47,582 bases of DNA from Flavobacteriales bacterium (GCA_025210295.1 JAOASC010000019.1:1-47582); one strand, 5' to 3'; positions 18,401 to 26,851 are shown, counted from the first letter of the stretch. Notes: generated by a model not told the origin, from the sequence alone. Numbers and translations: made by a program.

Positions 18401-18799
18401 GATGTGATTGGAACAACTGTTGAGGGAGAGTTTTGTTATTATGTAAAGGCGGTAGAAAGCACCAATACTTTTGGTATTAATGAAACAAGTGAGTCCAATG
18501 TTAATTGTGCTTATCAAAACCCTATAGTATATGTACCCAATGCATTACTCATAAATGGACATAATAATACCTGGAAACCAGTAGTGAGTTTAATAGAATA
18601 TGACTCTTATGAAGTCAGAGTTTTTAACCGCTTTAGTGAAATAATTTTTGAAACTAATGATGTTCATCAGGCATGGGATGGAACGCATCGAAAAAATGGA
18701 AAAATGGTTCAGCATGGTTTGTATATTTATCAGATTACTTTCCGAAGAGCTGATGGAGAATATCAAGAATTAAGAGGACATATTACTTTGATTAGATAG
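15461..18799 (+). CDS. Large T9SS type B cargo with fibronectin-like repeats
   Basis: The 1112-residue protein starts at GTG, which gives a long hydrophobic signal peptide ending near W28-A-N. The mature N-terminus NHLVGGELTWACLG is a pattern seen in many large Bacteroidota surface proteins. The first 430 residues are cysteine-paired and beta-rich. From about 450 there are several fibronectin type III-like or Ig-like modules (cores such as VTLNWDAP, AVLQWNPM, AALNWNPSS, VALKWNAY, NLVQWSAY spaced 90-130 residues). The C-terminal sorting domain (about 1023-1112) has VRVFNRFSEIIFE, W-D-G-T and ITLIR, closely like that of the 8454-10901 product. An adhesive or structural surface role is inferred. 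The gene starts 37 nt after tex. Confidence 0.9.
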   Translation: MGILKKITQAIQLLTLTVVMLLVVNKMWANHLVGGELTWACLGTGEYIFQVKVYQDCNQFQPPPTSMQIKVWNNPNLSIIPLTNVGSNDFSLVCTEVPGGDPQYDCATPGSGSISEYVLQSAPLTLTGVPPVDGWHFTWDAFFRTGVAQNLTNAQNAGLTLHASMYSYNGQSAAPCFDNSPQFIKPPLNVVCASEDIAYNIGGFDSDLDSISYQFADALNNDFGTNFTPPTSPSIVAWEAGYSTNNQLPNSNQNAANTGATLNPSSGALTFNAVTLGNFSTVVKVESWRCGQLIAVVYREMLINIVNCAGSNIPPTMTLSGITGNAVTVNAGDIVTFDILAQDNGLLSNGADQSVTLNIYGGEVGDGLTNPNSGCPFTPCATASGGMPLTNPQIVNSTFNWETSCNLFTEDCYRPQKTFYFTIVAQDDYCSLPGQNETTVAITVNNQPPIESPPIHCADVAANGAVTLNWDAPVNSNNSFQEYRIYASNNTSYNLVGTIPNINTTTFNHPNADAHIAPVKYLVKSVYGCNSSESLVLDTVSTIFLTVNNPSDGTAVLQWNPMSVPPISSAYNWYYIYQEYPAGTWTLIDSTEYGDEYYRDTIAVCDAFLNYKIELKDQSGCSSFSNIDGDQFQDMLPPNLPLLNWVTVDTATGNAALNWNPSSSEDASAYIVFQFFGGGWIAIDTVHGYNSTNYTYLNSNADDYSETYALAVYDSCFSPTPNTSPLGIQQETMFITTTLDVCQKTVALKWNAYKNWIDHVKEYQIEASVNGGPYNIVGVTTDTSFVFEGGLANTNYCFLVKAVANDAVKTSLSNISCLFLHQPPTPAFNYLQTATVVDDHEIEVRVHQDLAAQISNFRLERSSDNSPGSYEEIAITAGTNTPIVFNDLDVSAKEQAYFYRVMVEDSCGRPTTYSNIGKTIVLNVTENTTQLSNLVQWSAYQQWNGNIIAYEVYRSINGVFETTPVVTLPPNKFFYNDDVSDVIGTTVEGEFCYYVKAVESTNTFGINETSESNVNCAYQNPIVYVPNALLINGHNNTWKPVVSLIEYDSYEVRVFNRFSEIIFETNDVHQAWDGTHRKNGKMVQHGLYIYQITFRRADGEYQELRGHITLIR

Positions 18800-18821
18800 T
18801 TCCAAAATAACATTATTTTTG
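18788..18821 (+). promoter_or_regulatory. Putative promoter giving a leaderless deacetylase-like mRNA
   Basis: TTG (18788-18790), a 23-nt spacer and TATTTTTG (18814-18821) match the Bacteroidota consensus in both boxes. The -7 box ends 6 nt before the ATG at 18827, so a transcript from here would carry almost no leader. The -33 box lies inside the end of the upstream gene. Confidence 0.5.
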
Positions 18822-18826
18822 TGCGC

Positions 18827-20122
18827 ATGTTTACAGTTTATTCACCAGTCACTTCTAATCGTTTTTTATATGCCGTAAAGCTTGTGTTAGCTCAGGTTTG
18901 TGGACTAGATTATCGTATTGTTAAGGATAAGAATGAAATTGAGGAGGGAGATAAAGTGATCAATTATTCGGGGAGCAGAATTGAAGGGAGTTTTCAAATA
19001 CATCCTTATGGATTGCTATCTGAAAAATATTACCAGCAATTTGATGTAAGTTTTGATTATGGTGGTCCAGAAAAGCTTAAACTATTTTTGACTGAATTTG
19101 ATCACTTAGGATATGATATTTTTTCGGCTTCATTTTTTCTAGTATCTCGAATGGAGGAATATTGGGCGTTTACATCTGATAAACATGGACGATATACCGC
19201 TACAGATAGTGTAATGCATAAATTAGGTGTATTACACTTACCTTTGGTTAATATTTGGTGTAAGGCATTTTTAGAGCGATTAGGGGCCTATTTTCAACTT
19301 GAGTTAGGTTTAACAACAAGGTTTAAAATCATCAATACGGTTGATGTAGATAATGCTTGGGCCTATAAAAATAAAGGATTAATACGTAGTGTTGGAGGAG
19401 TAGGGAAAGCATTAGTTAAGGGGAGTGTTTCAGAAGCAAAAGAAAGAATTGATTCCGTTGTCTTTGGTAAGGAAGATCCCTACGATACCTATAGTTACAT
19501 AGAACAAGTTAGTCAAGATAAAAAAATAGAAAGTATCTACTTTTTTTTGTTAGGGGATCGTAGTGAATTTGATAAAAATGTGTCACATAAACATCGTGAA
19601 TTAATTCAGTTAATAGCTGAGTTGGCAAAAAAGCATCAAATAGGGATACATCCATCTTATCAATCATATCTAAATCAAGAACAACAAGAAAAAGAATGTA
19701 AGCGGTTAGCGGAAATATTAGGGAAAGCTGTAACAATATCTCGAAAGCATTTTTTACGGTTGAATATTCCTGAAACCTATCGTATTTATGAAAAAATAGG
19801 GCTTAAAGCAGATTATACTATGGGCTATGCCGATCATGTTGGTTTTAGGGCAGGTATATGTACTCCTTTTTCTTTTTTTGATTTGTTAGAAGATAAAGAA
19901 ACCTCATTGCTTGTACATCCCTTTTCGTATATGGATGGAACCTTAAATCAGTACATGAATTTACCTGTGGAAGAAGCCATTGTTAAAGTTCAACAACTAA
20001 AAGAAGAAGTAAAAGCTGTTGAGGGACAATTTATTGGAGTTTGGCATAATGAAACCTTGAACGATAAAGGGATTTGGAAAGGTTGGAGAAAGGTGTTTGA
20101 AGAAGGGCTTAAAGCAGAATAA
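18827..20122 (+). CDS. Polysaccharide-deacetylase-like protein
   Basis: The 431-residue protein (from ATG 18827; a GTG at 18821 overlaps the promoter box) resembles the long Bacteroidota polysaccharide deacetylase-type proteins with an extra N-terminal domain (DUF7033-like). The NodB-like half begins near INTVDVDNAW (Asp pair in the place of the metal- and base-Asp motif). It then has HQIGIHPSYQS (the His motif region), SRKHFLRL, and DYTMGYADHVGFRAGICTPF, a typical late motif. The usual H-x-x-x-H is reduced to a single clear histidine, so activity is uncertain. No signal peptide is present. A role in cell-envelope sugar modification is inferred. It starts 27 nt after the upstream surface-protein gene. 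Confidence 0.8.
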   Translation: MFTVYSPVTSNRFLYAVKLVLAQVCGLDYRIVKDKNEIEEGDKVINYSGSRIEGSFQIHPYGLLSEKYYQQFDVSFDYGGPEKLKLFLTEFDHLGYDIFSASFFLVSRMEEYWAFTSDKHGRYTATDSVMHKLGVLHLPLVNIWCKAFLERLGAYFQLELGLTTRFKIINTVDVDNAWAYKNKGLIRSVGGVGKALVKGSVSEAKERIDSVVFGKEDPYDTYSYIEQVSQDKKIESIYFFLLGDRSEFDKNVSHKHRELIQLIAELAKKHQIGIHPSYQSYLNQEQQEKECKRLAEILGKAVTISRKHFLRLNIPETYRIYEKIGLKADYTMGYADHVGFRAGICTPFSFFDLLEDKETSLLVHPFSYMDGTLNQYMNLPVEEAIVKVQQLKEEVKAVEGQFIGVWHNETLNDKGIWKGWRKVFEEGLKAE

Positions 20123-20215
20123 ACAATGATAATTTATCTAAAAAATCCTCATTAAATCTTTCAACTTCACCAAAAAAATAAGTAATTTGGCACTATATTT
20201 ATTCAACCAATTCGA

Positions 20216-21775
20216 ATGAAAGAATTAGAAAAATACGATTTGTGTATAATCGGTGCAGGGCCAGCAGGTTATGCCGCTGCCATGAGAGCAGTAGATTTTG
20301 GAAAAAAAGTTATCTTAATTGAAAAAGATAAAGTAGGAGGGGCAGGATTATACAATGGAGCATTGTCTTCCAAAACACTATGGGAGCTTTCTCAAAAAGT
20401 AAAGTCAGTTAATGAAAGTATTGTTTCGGTAGGACGAAGTAAATTTGAAATTAGTTGGGAGGAAGCACAAAAAACAGTAAAAGAAGCTGTTTTTGATCGT
20501 AAGTCTCAATATTCTTGTCACATTAAATTGTTAGAAACCGGTTCTAATAGTCTTTTTCATTACGAAAGAGGTCTAGGAAGTTTTGTGGATAATAAAACCA
20601 TAGAAATTCAGAAGAAGAATGGAAAAGTAAAACGTATTCATGCTGATTATACCATTATTGCTACTGGAAGTACTCCAAGAAAATTACCTAATGCAATCGT
20701 GGATGAAAAAGTGATTCTTACCAGTGATGGAATAGAGCAAATTGACGACTTTCCTAAAAGTATGGTAATTGTCGGAGCTGGAGTTATTGGTTGTGAATAT
20801 GCAACGATCTTTTCAAATTTTGGTAAAACAAAGGTTTACTTGATTGATAGAGCTGATCATATTTTACCTTTTGAAGATGAAGACATCTCGAATATGGTAG
20901 AGGGGAATTTAGATGCTAATGGCGTAACGATACATCATAATTCTCAATTAGAGAGATTGGATATTGTTGATGGAGAAGTTGAGTATGAATTATCGTACAA
21001 AGACGGTAAAAGAGAAGTTATTCGTGTAGAAAAAGCATTGCTGGCTATTGGGAGAGAACTCAATGTCAAAGGGCTTAACATGGATAAAGCTGGGGTTGAA
21101 ATGAGTAAAAGAGGTAGACATATCGGAGATGTAGATACCCAAACAAATATCGAAAATATTTATGCCGTTGGAGATGCAAGTGGTCGTATTGCATTGGTGA
21201 ATATGGGAGAACTAGAAGGCCGTCAAGCTGTTGAAAAAATATTTGGTAAGAAAACAACTCCATTGTCTTATGATAATGTAAGTACAATCATGTTTTTAGA
21301 ACCAGAAGTAGCAGCTGTTGGCTTAAATGAAAAACAGTGTGCTGAACGTGGACTACCAATCAAAGTAGTTAAAATAGATTTTTCATGTATAGCAAGAGCA
21401 ATAGCGATGCGTAAAACTCAAGGTTTCTTCAAAATTATCGTTACCAATGATGATGAAATGAAAGTCTTAGGTATGCGAGCGATTGGAGAACACGCATCAA
21501 GCGCCATCCAAGCAGTTGCATTGTTAATCAAAACAGGACAAAGTATTCGTTTATTAGCAGATTTAGTACATCCGCATCCATCTATTATTGAAGGGATTCA
21601 AGAATGTGTTAGAATGTTAATGAATCAGTCTGTATTTAAGTCATCTGTATTTAAAGATAACCTTAAGGCCTATAGTTGCGTAAATGGGGTGTGTACTCCG
21701 TTACAACAATTAACAGGAGGGAATAATTTAGATGATGGAGGAGTTGAAATGGAAAACACTTTTGACTTTTCATAA
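20216..21775 (+). CDS. Flavin disulfide-reductase homologue (Lpd-like) without the usual redox cysteines
   Basis: The 519-residue protein has the family layout of dihydrolipoamide dehydrogenases: FAD Rossmann motif GAGPAGYAAAM (13-23), second nucleotide motif GAGVIGCEYA (near 186-195), FAD-phosphate motif YAVGDASGR, and C-terminal dimer domain with H452-P-H454-P-S-I-I-E459, the normal catalytic His-Glu arrangement. The redox site that should read G-G-T-C-L-N-V-G-C-I-P-S-K instead reads G41-G-A-G44-L-Y-N-G-A49-L-S-S-K53, so both cysteines are lost. A new pair, C488-V-N-G-V-C493, is in the C-terminal tail, which extends about 50 residues past the His-Glu motif. True Lpd activity is therefore doubtful. 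The subtilisin gene follows after 14 nt. Confidence 0.92.
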   Translation: MKELEKYDLCIIGAGPAGYAAAMRAVDFGKKVILIEKDKVGGAGLYNGALSSKTLWELSQKVKSVNESIVSVGRSKFEISWEEAQKTVKEAVFDRKSQYSCHIKLLETGSNSLFHYERGLGSFVDNKTIEIQKKNGKVKRIHADYTIIATGSTPRKLPNAIVDEKVILTSDGIEQIDDFPKSMVIVGAGVIGCEYATIFSNFGKTKVYLIDRADHILPFEDEDISNMVEGNLDANGVTIHHNSQLERLDIVDGEVEYELSYKDGKREVIRVEKALLAIGRELNVKGLNMDKAGVEMSKRGRHIGDVDTQTNIENIYAVGDASGRIALVNMGELEGRQAVEKIFGKKTTPLSYDNVSTIMFLEPEVAAVGLNEKQCAERGLPIKVVKIDFSCIARAIAMRKTQGFFKIIVTNDDEMKVLGMRAIGEHASSAIQAVALLIKTGQSIRLLADLVHPHPSIIEGIQECVRMLMNQSVFKSSVFKDNLKAYSCVNGVCTPLQQLTGGNNLDDGGVEMENTFDFS

Positions 21776-21789
21776 TTAATCAAAGTAAT

Positions 21790-23445
21790 ATGGTGCGTTT
21801 TTTTCTGTTTATTTTAATTATAGGAAGTAGCACTTGTTTATGGGGGCAATCTCGAAAATACTGGATACGTTTTAGTGATAAAGATGGGGTAGAGTTTAAC
21901 CCATATACCTATTTTGATGCTAAAGCTATACAACGACGTACCAAACACAATATACCATTGGTTGAGTTTTCTGATTTGCCGATTCGAAACGATTACTTTC
22001 AAAGAATTGATGCATTGGCGGATTCAATAACAGGGAAATCACGTTGGTTTAATGCTGTTGCATGTTGGGTAGATGATGCTGCTATTGATCGTGTAAAAGA
22101 TTTGGCATTCGTTCGCGAAGTTGTGGCAATGAGTGGAGAGCAGGAAATTTTATCTACTGCAAATTTACTCAGTTTAGACAATGGGGAAAGTGAGTTGTTA
22201 GAAGCGCAGATTACTTCCTTAGAAGGGCATTTATTTGATAGTTTATATACAGGTAAAGGCATTCGAATATGTATTATCGATGCGGGGTTTCCTGAAGTTG
22301 ATGAATCTCAATTGTTTGAACACATTAGGAATAATAATCGAATTATTAAAACTTGGGATTTTAAAAAAAACAAACCAGACGTTTATCGATATAATTCACA
22401 TGGTACATCTGTTTTGTCTTGTATTGCAGGAGTTTATAATGGCAAAAAAGTAGGGATGGCTACAGATGCTGAATTTCTTTTAGCAAGAACAGAAAGAGTT
22501 ACCTATGAGGGGATAGCCGAGGAAGAAGATTGGTTGGAAGCAGTAGAATGGGCTGATAAAAATGGAGCTGATATAATCAATAGTTCGTTAGGGTATACCA
22601 AAGCCGCTCATTTTTTAGAAGATATGGATGGTAATACAACCATCATCTCGCGTGCGGCTAATTTAGCTGCTCGTAAAGGTATTTTGGTGGTTAATGCAGC
22701 AGGTAATGAGGGGAGAAGTGAATGGAAGTATGTCGCAGCACCAGGAGATGCGGATAGCGCACTAACTGTTGGAGGGATAAACCCCTGGACAGGTTTGCAT
22801 ACTTCATTTAGTTCGTATGGCCCCAATGCTAGACACCATCTTAAACCGAATGTAAGTGCCTTTGGTCATGCATTAGGCTATGATACCTATTCGATTTTAA
22901 CTGAGTTAACAGGAACATCATTTGCAAGCCCTTTAGTTGCTGGTTTTGCCGCTTGTGTATGGGAAAAAGATAGTAGTTTAACCAATATGCAGTTGTTTAA
23001 GGAAATAGAACGATCAGCTTCTTTATATCCTTATTTTGATTACGCCACTGGTTATGGTATGCCAAAAGCAAGTTACTTTATTGATTCCTTAAAAAGAGGT
23101 ATGGTTACTCCAACCTTTTCTCTTGATACAACAGATAAGGTCGAATTAATAGTAAGAATAAATGAGGAAAGCTTTGTAGAGAATAAGTGGGTGACCTCTG
23201 AGAAAGCTAGAAAGCGTATAACGTTTTTTCACTTAAATGACTTTTTTAACCATCAAGCGAGTAATATTCCTAATAGTGAACCAGATGTTCTTTATTTTCA
23301 TGTAGAAAATCAAGAAAAGTATTTAGATGAGTATCAGGTGATAGCAGTCAACCAAAAAGAAGTTTTGAGGCTATTTTTAGATGAATATAAAGGTAAATTG
23401 TTGAGGTTTAGTTATAAAGGGTACGTTCAAGAGTTAAAATTATAG
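21790..23445 (+). CDS. Secreted subtilisin-family (S8) serine protease
   Basis: The 551-residue protein has a signal peptide (about 1-19, ending CLWGQ) and an N-terminal prodomain-like region (about 20-135, starting KYWIRFSDKDG, common in Bacteroidota subtilases). The S8 catalytic domain has all key residues: Asp164 in IIDAGF, His204 in NSHGTSV, oxyanion Asn306 in AAGNEG and nucleophile Ser377 in GTSFASP. About 115 residues after the domain are beta-rich, but no clear T9SS sorting motif was recognised. The protein is expected to act in the periplasm or outside the cell. The gene lies between the Lpd-like gene (14 nt) and a barrel-like gene (1 nt). Confidence 0.93.
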   Translation: MVRFFLFILIIGSSTCLWGQSRKYWIRFSDKDGVEFNPYTYFDAKAIQRRTKHNIPLVEFSDLPIRNDYFQRIDALADSITGKSRWFNAVACWVDDAAIDRVKDLAFVREVVAMSGEQEILSTANLLSLDNGESELLEAQITSLEGHLFDSLYTGKGIRICIIDAGFPEVDESQLFEHIRNNNRIIKTWDFKKNKPDVYRYNSHGTSVLSCIAGVYNGKKVGMATDAEFLLARTERVTYEGIAEEEDWLEAVEWADKNGADIINSSLGYTKAAHFLEDMDGNTTIISRAANLAARKGILVVNAAGNEGRSEWKYVAAPGDADSALTVGGINPWTGLHTSFSSYGPNARHHLKPNVSAFGHALGYDTYSILTELTGTSFASPLVAGFAACVWEKDSSLTNMQLFKEIERSASLYPYFDYATGYGMPKASYFIDSLKRGMVTPTFSLDTTDKVELIVRINEESFVENKWVTSEKARKRITFFHLNDFFNHQASNIPNSEPDVLYFHVENQEKYLDEYQVIAVNQKEVLRLFLDEYKGKLLRFSYKGYVQELKL

Positions 23446-23446
23446 T

Positions 23447-24181
23447 ATGGAAAAGAAGCGTGTACATATTTTAATCTTGCTGCTGTTATTACTTTCGGTA
23501 TCATTGGGTTGTGTGGGACAGACAGTTTTGATTAAAGACCAAGTTCCTGAAGATTTTTCAACGATTGATAATGGTTTTGGACCTAATCGAAAAAAGTATT
23601 ATTATTCTTATTTTGGTTTAGGTAAAATTATAGCGACTCCTTTTCAGGATACTTCACTATCTGTAAAATGGAATGCATTAAAAGTGGCATCAGGGAGTAC
23701 TTATAAATATCAACTAAATAAATGGTTTGCGGGGATTTTTGATTTCGATTTTTCATTGGAGAGTTATGCTTTAAACCAAATTAACTCCACCAATACCTTG
23801 AATTATAAAGCAGCAATTGAAAAGGCGAGGTATGTCTTTTACAAAGTCAGTACTGATTTAGCGATGCAATTCAATTTAAGACCTAAAAGAGGGAACCAAT
23901 TGGGAAATTATATTACACTTGGAGGGTATGTGGATTATAATATCTCAAGGCGATTTGTAACAAAGTCAGTATATGATAATGGTTATCCCATCAATCAAAA
24001 AATAGTCTATAAACGACTGCCATTTGCTCCTCCTTTTCAATATGGAGTGGTAGCAAAATATGGAAAGCATTATTGGGATATTTTTGCGAAGTATCGCGTT
24101 TCAAATGCCTTTGATAATGGCCAAACAGAAATACCAAGACTAATTATTGGATTGGAATTTTTGATTCATGAAAATGAATAA
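23447..24181 (+). CDS. Secreted, probable small outer-membrane beta-barrel protein
   Basis: The 244-residue protein has a strongly hydrophobic signal peptide (about 1-24, LILLLLLLSVSLGCVGQ). A cysteine at 22 in LGC might suggest a lipoprotein, but the following VGQT looks like an ordinary cleavage site. The mature part alternates aromatic and polar residues in strand-like stretches (NYITLGGYVDYNISRRF, YGVVAKYGKHYWDIFAKYRV) and ends in a barrel-like strand, RLIIGLEFLIHENE. No family is recognised. It starts 1 nt after the subtilisin stop, so they are almost certainly cotranscribed and may be functionally linked. It converges on tamL with 22 nt between. Confidence 0.75.
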   Translation: MEKKRVHILILLLLLLSVSLGCVGQTVLIKDQVPEDFSTIDNGFGPNRKKYYYSYFGLGKIIATPFQDTSLSVKWNALKVASGSTYKYQLNKWFAGIFDFDFSLESYALNQINSTNTLNYKAAIEKARYVFYKVSTDLAMQFNLRPKRGNQLGNYITLGGYVDYNISRRFVTKSVYDNGYPINQKIVYKRLPFAPPFQYGVVAKYGKHYWDIFAKYRVSNAFDNGQTEIPRLIIGLEFLIHENE

Positions 24182-24203
24182 TGATTTTCTATACCAACAG
24201 GGG

Positions 24204-26843
24204 TTAAAAAGGATAGCCAATTCCTAGATTAAATTGCCAAGGAAAAAAACTTCTTCTAAACGAACCATCATTATAACTTGAATAATCACTGAGCTTCCCG
24301 TAGCCAATCCATCTTTCATTAACAGGTAGGGCTGGATTTCTTAATGGGAATGCAAAGTCAAAACGGATAATAAAAAAATCCAAATCCATTCGTAAGCCAA
24401 ATCCCGTTCCTATACCAATCTCAGCAATAAAGTTTTCGGCTTTAAATTCAGCACCAGTACGTAAAGAGTCTTCATTGATCAACCAAATATTTCCAGCATC
24501 AAGAAATGTAGCTCCTTCAATCCAGCTAGAGATAGGAAAGCGAATTTCAAAATTCCCTTCTAATTGAATATCTCCGATTTTATCAAAACTACGAGTAGAG
24601 TCGTAATAAGACCCTGGTCCTAACGTACGCGCTTTCCAAGCACGCATACCATTGGCACCCCCAGCATAAAAGCTTTTTTCAAATGGAAGAGCTTCATTAA
24701 GGTTTTTAAGAGGTATCCCAACTCCTCCAGCAACCCTAGATACCACGCGAATTCTTTTTGTAAGGTTGTTGTAATGTCTGAAATCACCAGAAAGCTTAGC
24801 AAATTGGGCAAAACGTATTCCCAAAAACTCATAGGCTCCATCACTGTTCAACTCTTGGTTAGTTAGGTTGTAAAAAGCTCTTAAAGAGTTTCCTGCCGTT
24901 TCAAAAATAGATTGGAAATAATATTGATTTTTTTGTTTTTTCTTAATGTCTTGACCATTATAGGTAAAACTTAATTTAGTACTTGCAATAATATGATCCT
25001 GATAACTAGCAGCCAATAACCGATCATTTAATTCATCTATTTTTTGTTGAAAAGCATCCGATTTAGTGATGTCAATAGCACTAATGTTAATAGGAGTAAA
25101 TCGATAGGTGATAGGTGATTTTTCATGCCATACATAACCAAATGAAAAGTTTTCCTTGTTTCGAGTGAAATCGGGACGTTTTTGATAGTTGATTACTCCT
25201 GAAAATTCAGTTTTGGGATTATAGGCTTTAGGAAATAATTTGCCAATAAAAACGAACCTAGGGATCGTAAGATTTACCAAGGGACCAAATTCGATGGTAT
25301 TGAAACTAGAAAAATTAGAGATAACATCTTCCAGTCCATCTTCATCAGCTGATTGGTCAACTAATAGTTGTTGCATCTCTATTCCTCCGCTTAAGCTAAT
25401 TTGAAGTTTTTCTGCTCCTTTAAAGATGTTTTTATGAGAGTATGCTACTCTTCCTTCAATACCTAATAGCCCATTCCTATGGGTTCCGTCTGTGGCAATC
25501 GTAAAACTTTGTGTCTTTGCTGGTTTTAATCGGATTTTTGCAACCAAATCATTACAGCCATTTTCTAAGGTGTCAAATTCAATTGCAGTCGATTCAAATG
25601 TTCCCAAAGAAGATAGTGTTTTGTAGGTCGCAATAACATTATTTTGATTGTATAAATCCCCCTCCATAAATCGTACAGAGTTGTAGAGTAATTTTGGTTT
25701 AAACCCTAATTCTTTACGAGAAATAATAGAAATATTTTTAGTGAAGAAAAGAGAGTCTTTATAAGCATAATCGTCTGCTTTAAGAGAAAAATCAGGATAT
25801 ATTTCAACCTTCATTACATTATATTGCGCATGGTTACGTTCCAAAATGGTATCGTAAACAGGATCTTTATATTTATAATTTTGTATTCTTAATTCAACGT
25901 TTACCTGATTACTGTTGAGGTTACTGTCTATTTTAAAGTAAATAAATTCCTTGTTAAAGTATTTATACCCATTATTCATCAAAAATGTAGTGATACGCTC
26001 TCGCTCTTTATTGAGTTTCTCAGAATCGTAAATTTGGTTAGTCTTAATGATAGCTTGATCATCAATTGAATCAAGGTAATTCAAGATTAAAGTGTCGGTT
26101 ACATTGTATGAAATACCCTTTATTCTGTAGGGCTTTTCAAGGTTGATCAGGTAATCAATTTCTCCACGATTTGCTTTTCGTTTATGTTTGACTTTGAACT
26201 TTCCATTACGTTTAGGAATCGTATCAGGATAATAGGTAATTTGATAATCAACAGTATTGTTAAAATAACCTTTATTGATAAGGTAAATATTCAATTGTTT
26301 GGCAGAAGTAACTGTTTTTACAGAATCAATGATAACAGGTTTTTCACCAGATTCTCTAACGCGCTCACCAAAAGTTAATTTAGGTTCGACAGGTGGTTTG
26401 GGTCTAAATTCAAGAGGTGGATAAATAGTGTCGTTTTGAATGCCTTTAGCTTTTAACTGTTCGTTCTTTTTAGCAACTTTTTTTTGTTTCTTCTCGTTTT
26501 TTTCGTGAATACGTTTATTTTTTCGTTCAGCTTTTTTTTGTTGTTTGATTCGATGCTTGACGATTCGTTTTTCACTAGAAAGGTTGTATAAACGTAAGTA
26601 GAAACGGACACGTCCCAATATTTTTCGATTAGGTTTTTGCTTTAAAATATCCTGCATTTCCTCTTCGTCGATGTTTTCATGTTTAGAAAACAAAAGGCTA
26701 GTATCTTGCTGAATTTTAAAGTTGTTTTCATCTAGTAGAAATTGGTTTTCGGGTACATGTTTAGTGATGCTACATGAATGCATGAACATAAAAATAGGAA
26801 GTAGAATTCCAAGATATATGTAGCCCCTTTTTATCAAAATCAA
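24204..26843 (-). CDS. tamL: Lipidated BamA/TamA-family outer-membrane protein (TamL)
   Basis: The 879-residue protein has a lipoprotein signal (about 1-24, FMHSC with the lipid-carrying Cys24) and the family start C-S-I-T-K-H-V-P-E. A basic, Lys-rich stretch (about 91-133, with KKAERKNKRIHEKN) is followed by POTRA-like repeats (from about 165 to 440) and a C-terminal Omp85 barrel with motifs FYAGGANGMRAWKARTLGPG and FLDAGNIW, ending LGIGYPF with the usual terminal aromatic. In Bacteroidota, TamL, a lipid-anchored TamA relative, works in outer-membrane assembly. A TamB partner is not in this window. It is divergent from the TrmH-type gene, with their start regions only 37 nt apart. Confidence 0.92.
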   Translation of the reverse strand: MILIKRGYIYLGILLPIFMFMHSCSITKHVPENQFLLDENNFKIQQDTSLLFSKHENIDEEEMQDILKQKPNRKILGRVRFYLRLYNLSSEKRIVKHRIKQQKKAERKNKRIHEKNEKKQKKVAKKNEQLKAKGIQNDTIYPPLEFRPKPPVEPKLTFGERVRESGEKPVIIDSVKTVTSAKQLNIYLINKGYFNNTVDYQITYYPDTIPKRNGKFKVKHKRKANRGEIDYLINLEKPYRIKGISYNVTDTLILNYLDSIDDQAIIKTNQIYDSEKLNKERERITTFLMNNGYKYFNKEFIYFKIDSNLNSNQVNVELRIQNYKYKDPVYDTILERNHAQYNVMKVEIYPDFSLKADDYAYKDSLFFTKNISIISRKELGFKPKLLYNSVRFMEGDLYNQNNVIATYKTLSSLGTFESTAIEFDTLENGCNDLVAKIRLKPAKTQSFTIATDGTHRNGLLGIEGRVAYSHKNIFKGAEKLQISLSGGIEMQQLLVDQSADEDGLEDVISNFSSFNTIEFGPLVNLTIPRFVFIGKLFPKAYNPKTEFSGVINYQKRPDFTRNKENFSFGYVWHEKSPITYRFTPINISAIDITKSDAFQQKIDELNDRLLAASYQDHIIASTKLSFTYNGQDIKKKQKNQYYFQSIFETAGNSLRAFYNLTNQELNSDGAYEFLGIRFAQFAKLSGDFRHYNNLTKRIRVVSRVAGGVGIPLKNLNEALPFEKSFYAGGANGMRAWKARTLGPGSYYDSTRSFDKIGDIQLEGNFEIRFPISSWIEGATFLDAGNIWLINEDSLRTGAEFKAENFIAEIGIGTGFGLRMDLDFFIIRFDFAFPLRNPALPVNERWIGYGKLSDYSSYNDGSFRRSFFPWQFNLGIGYPF

Positions 26844-26851
26844 TTAAATGC

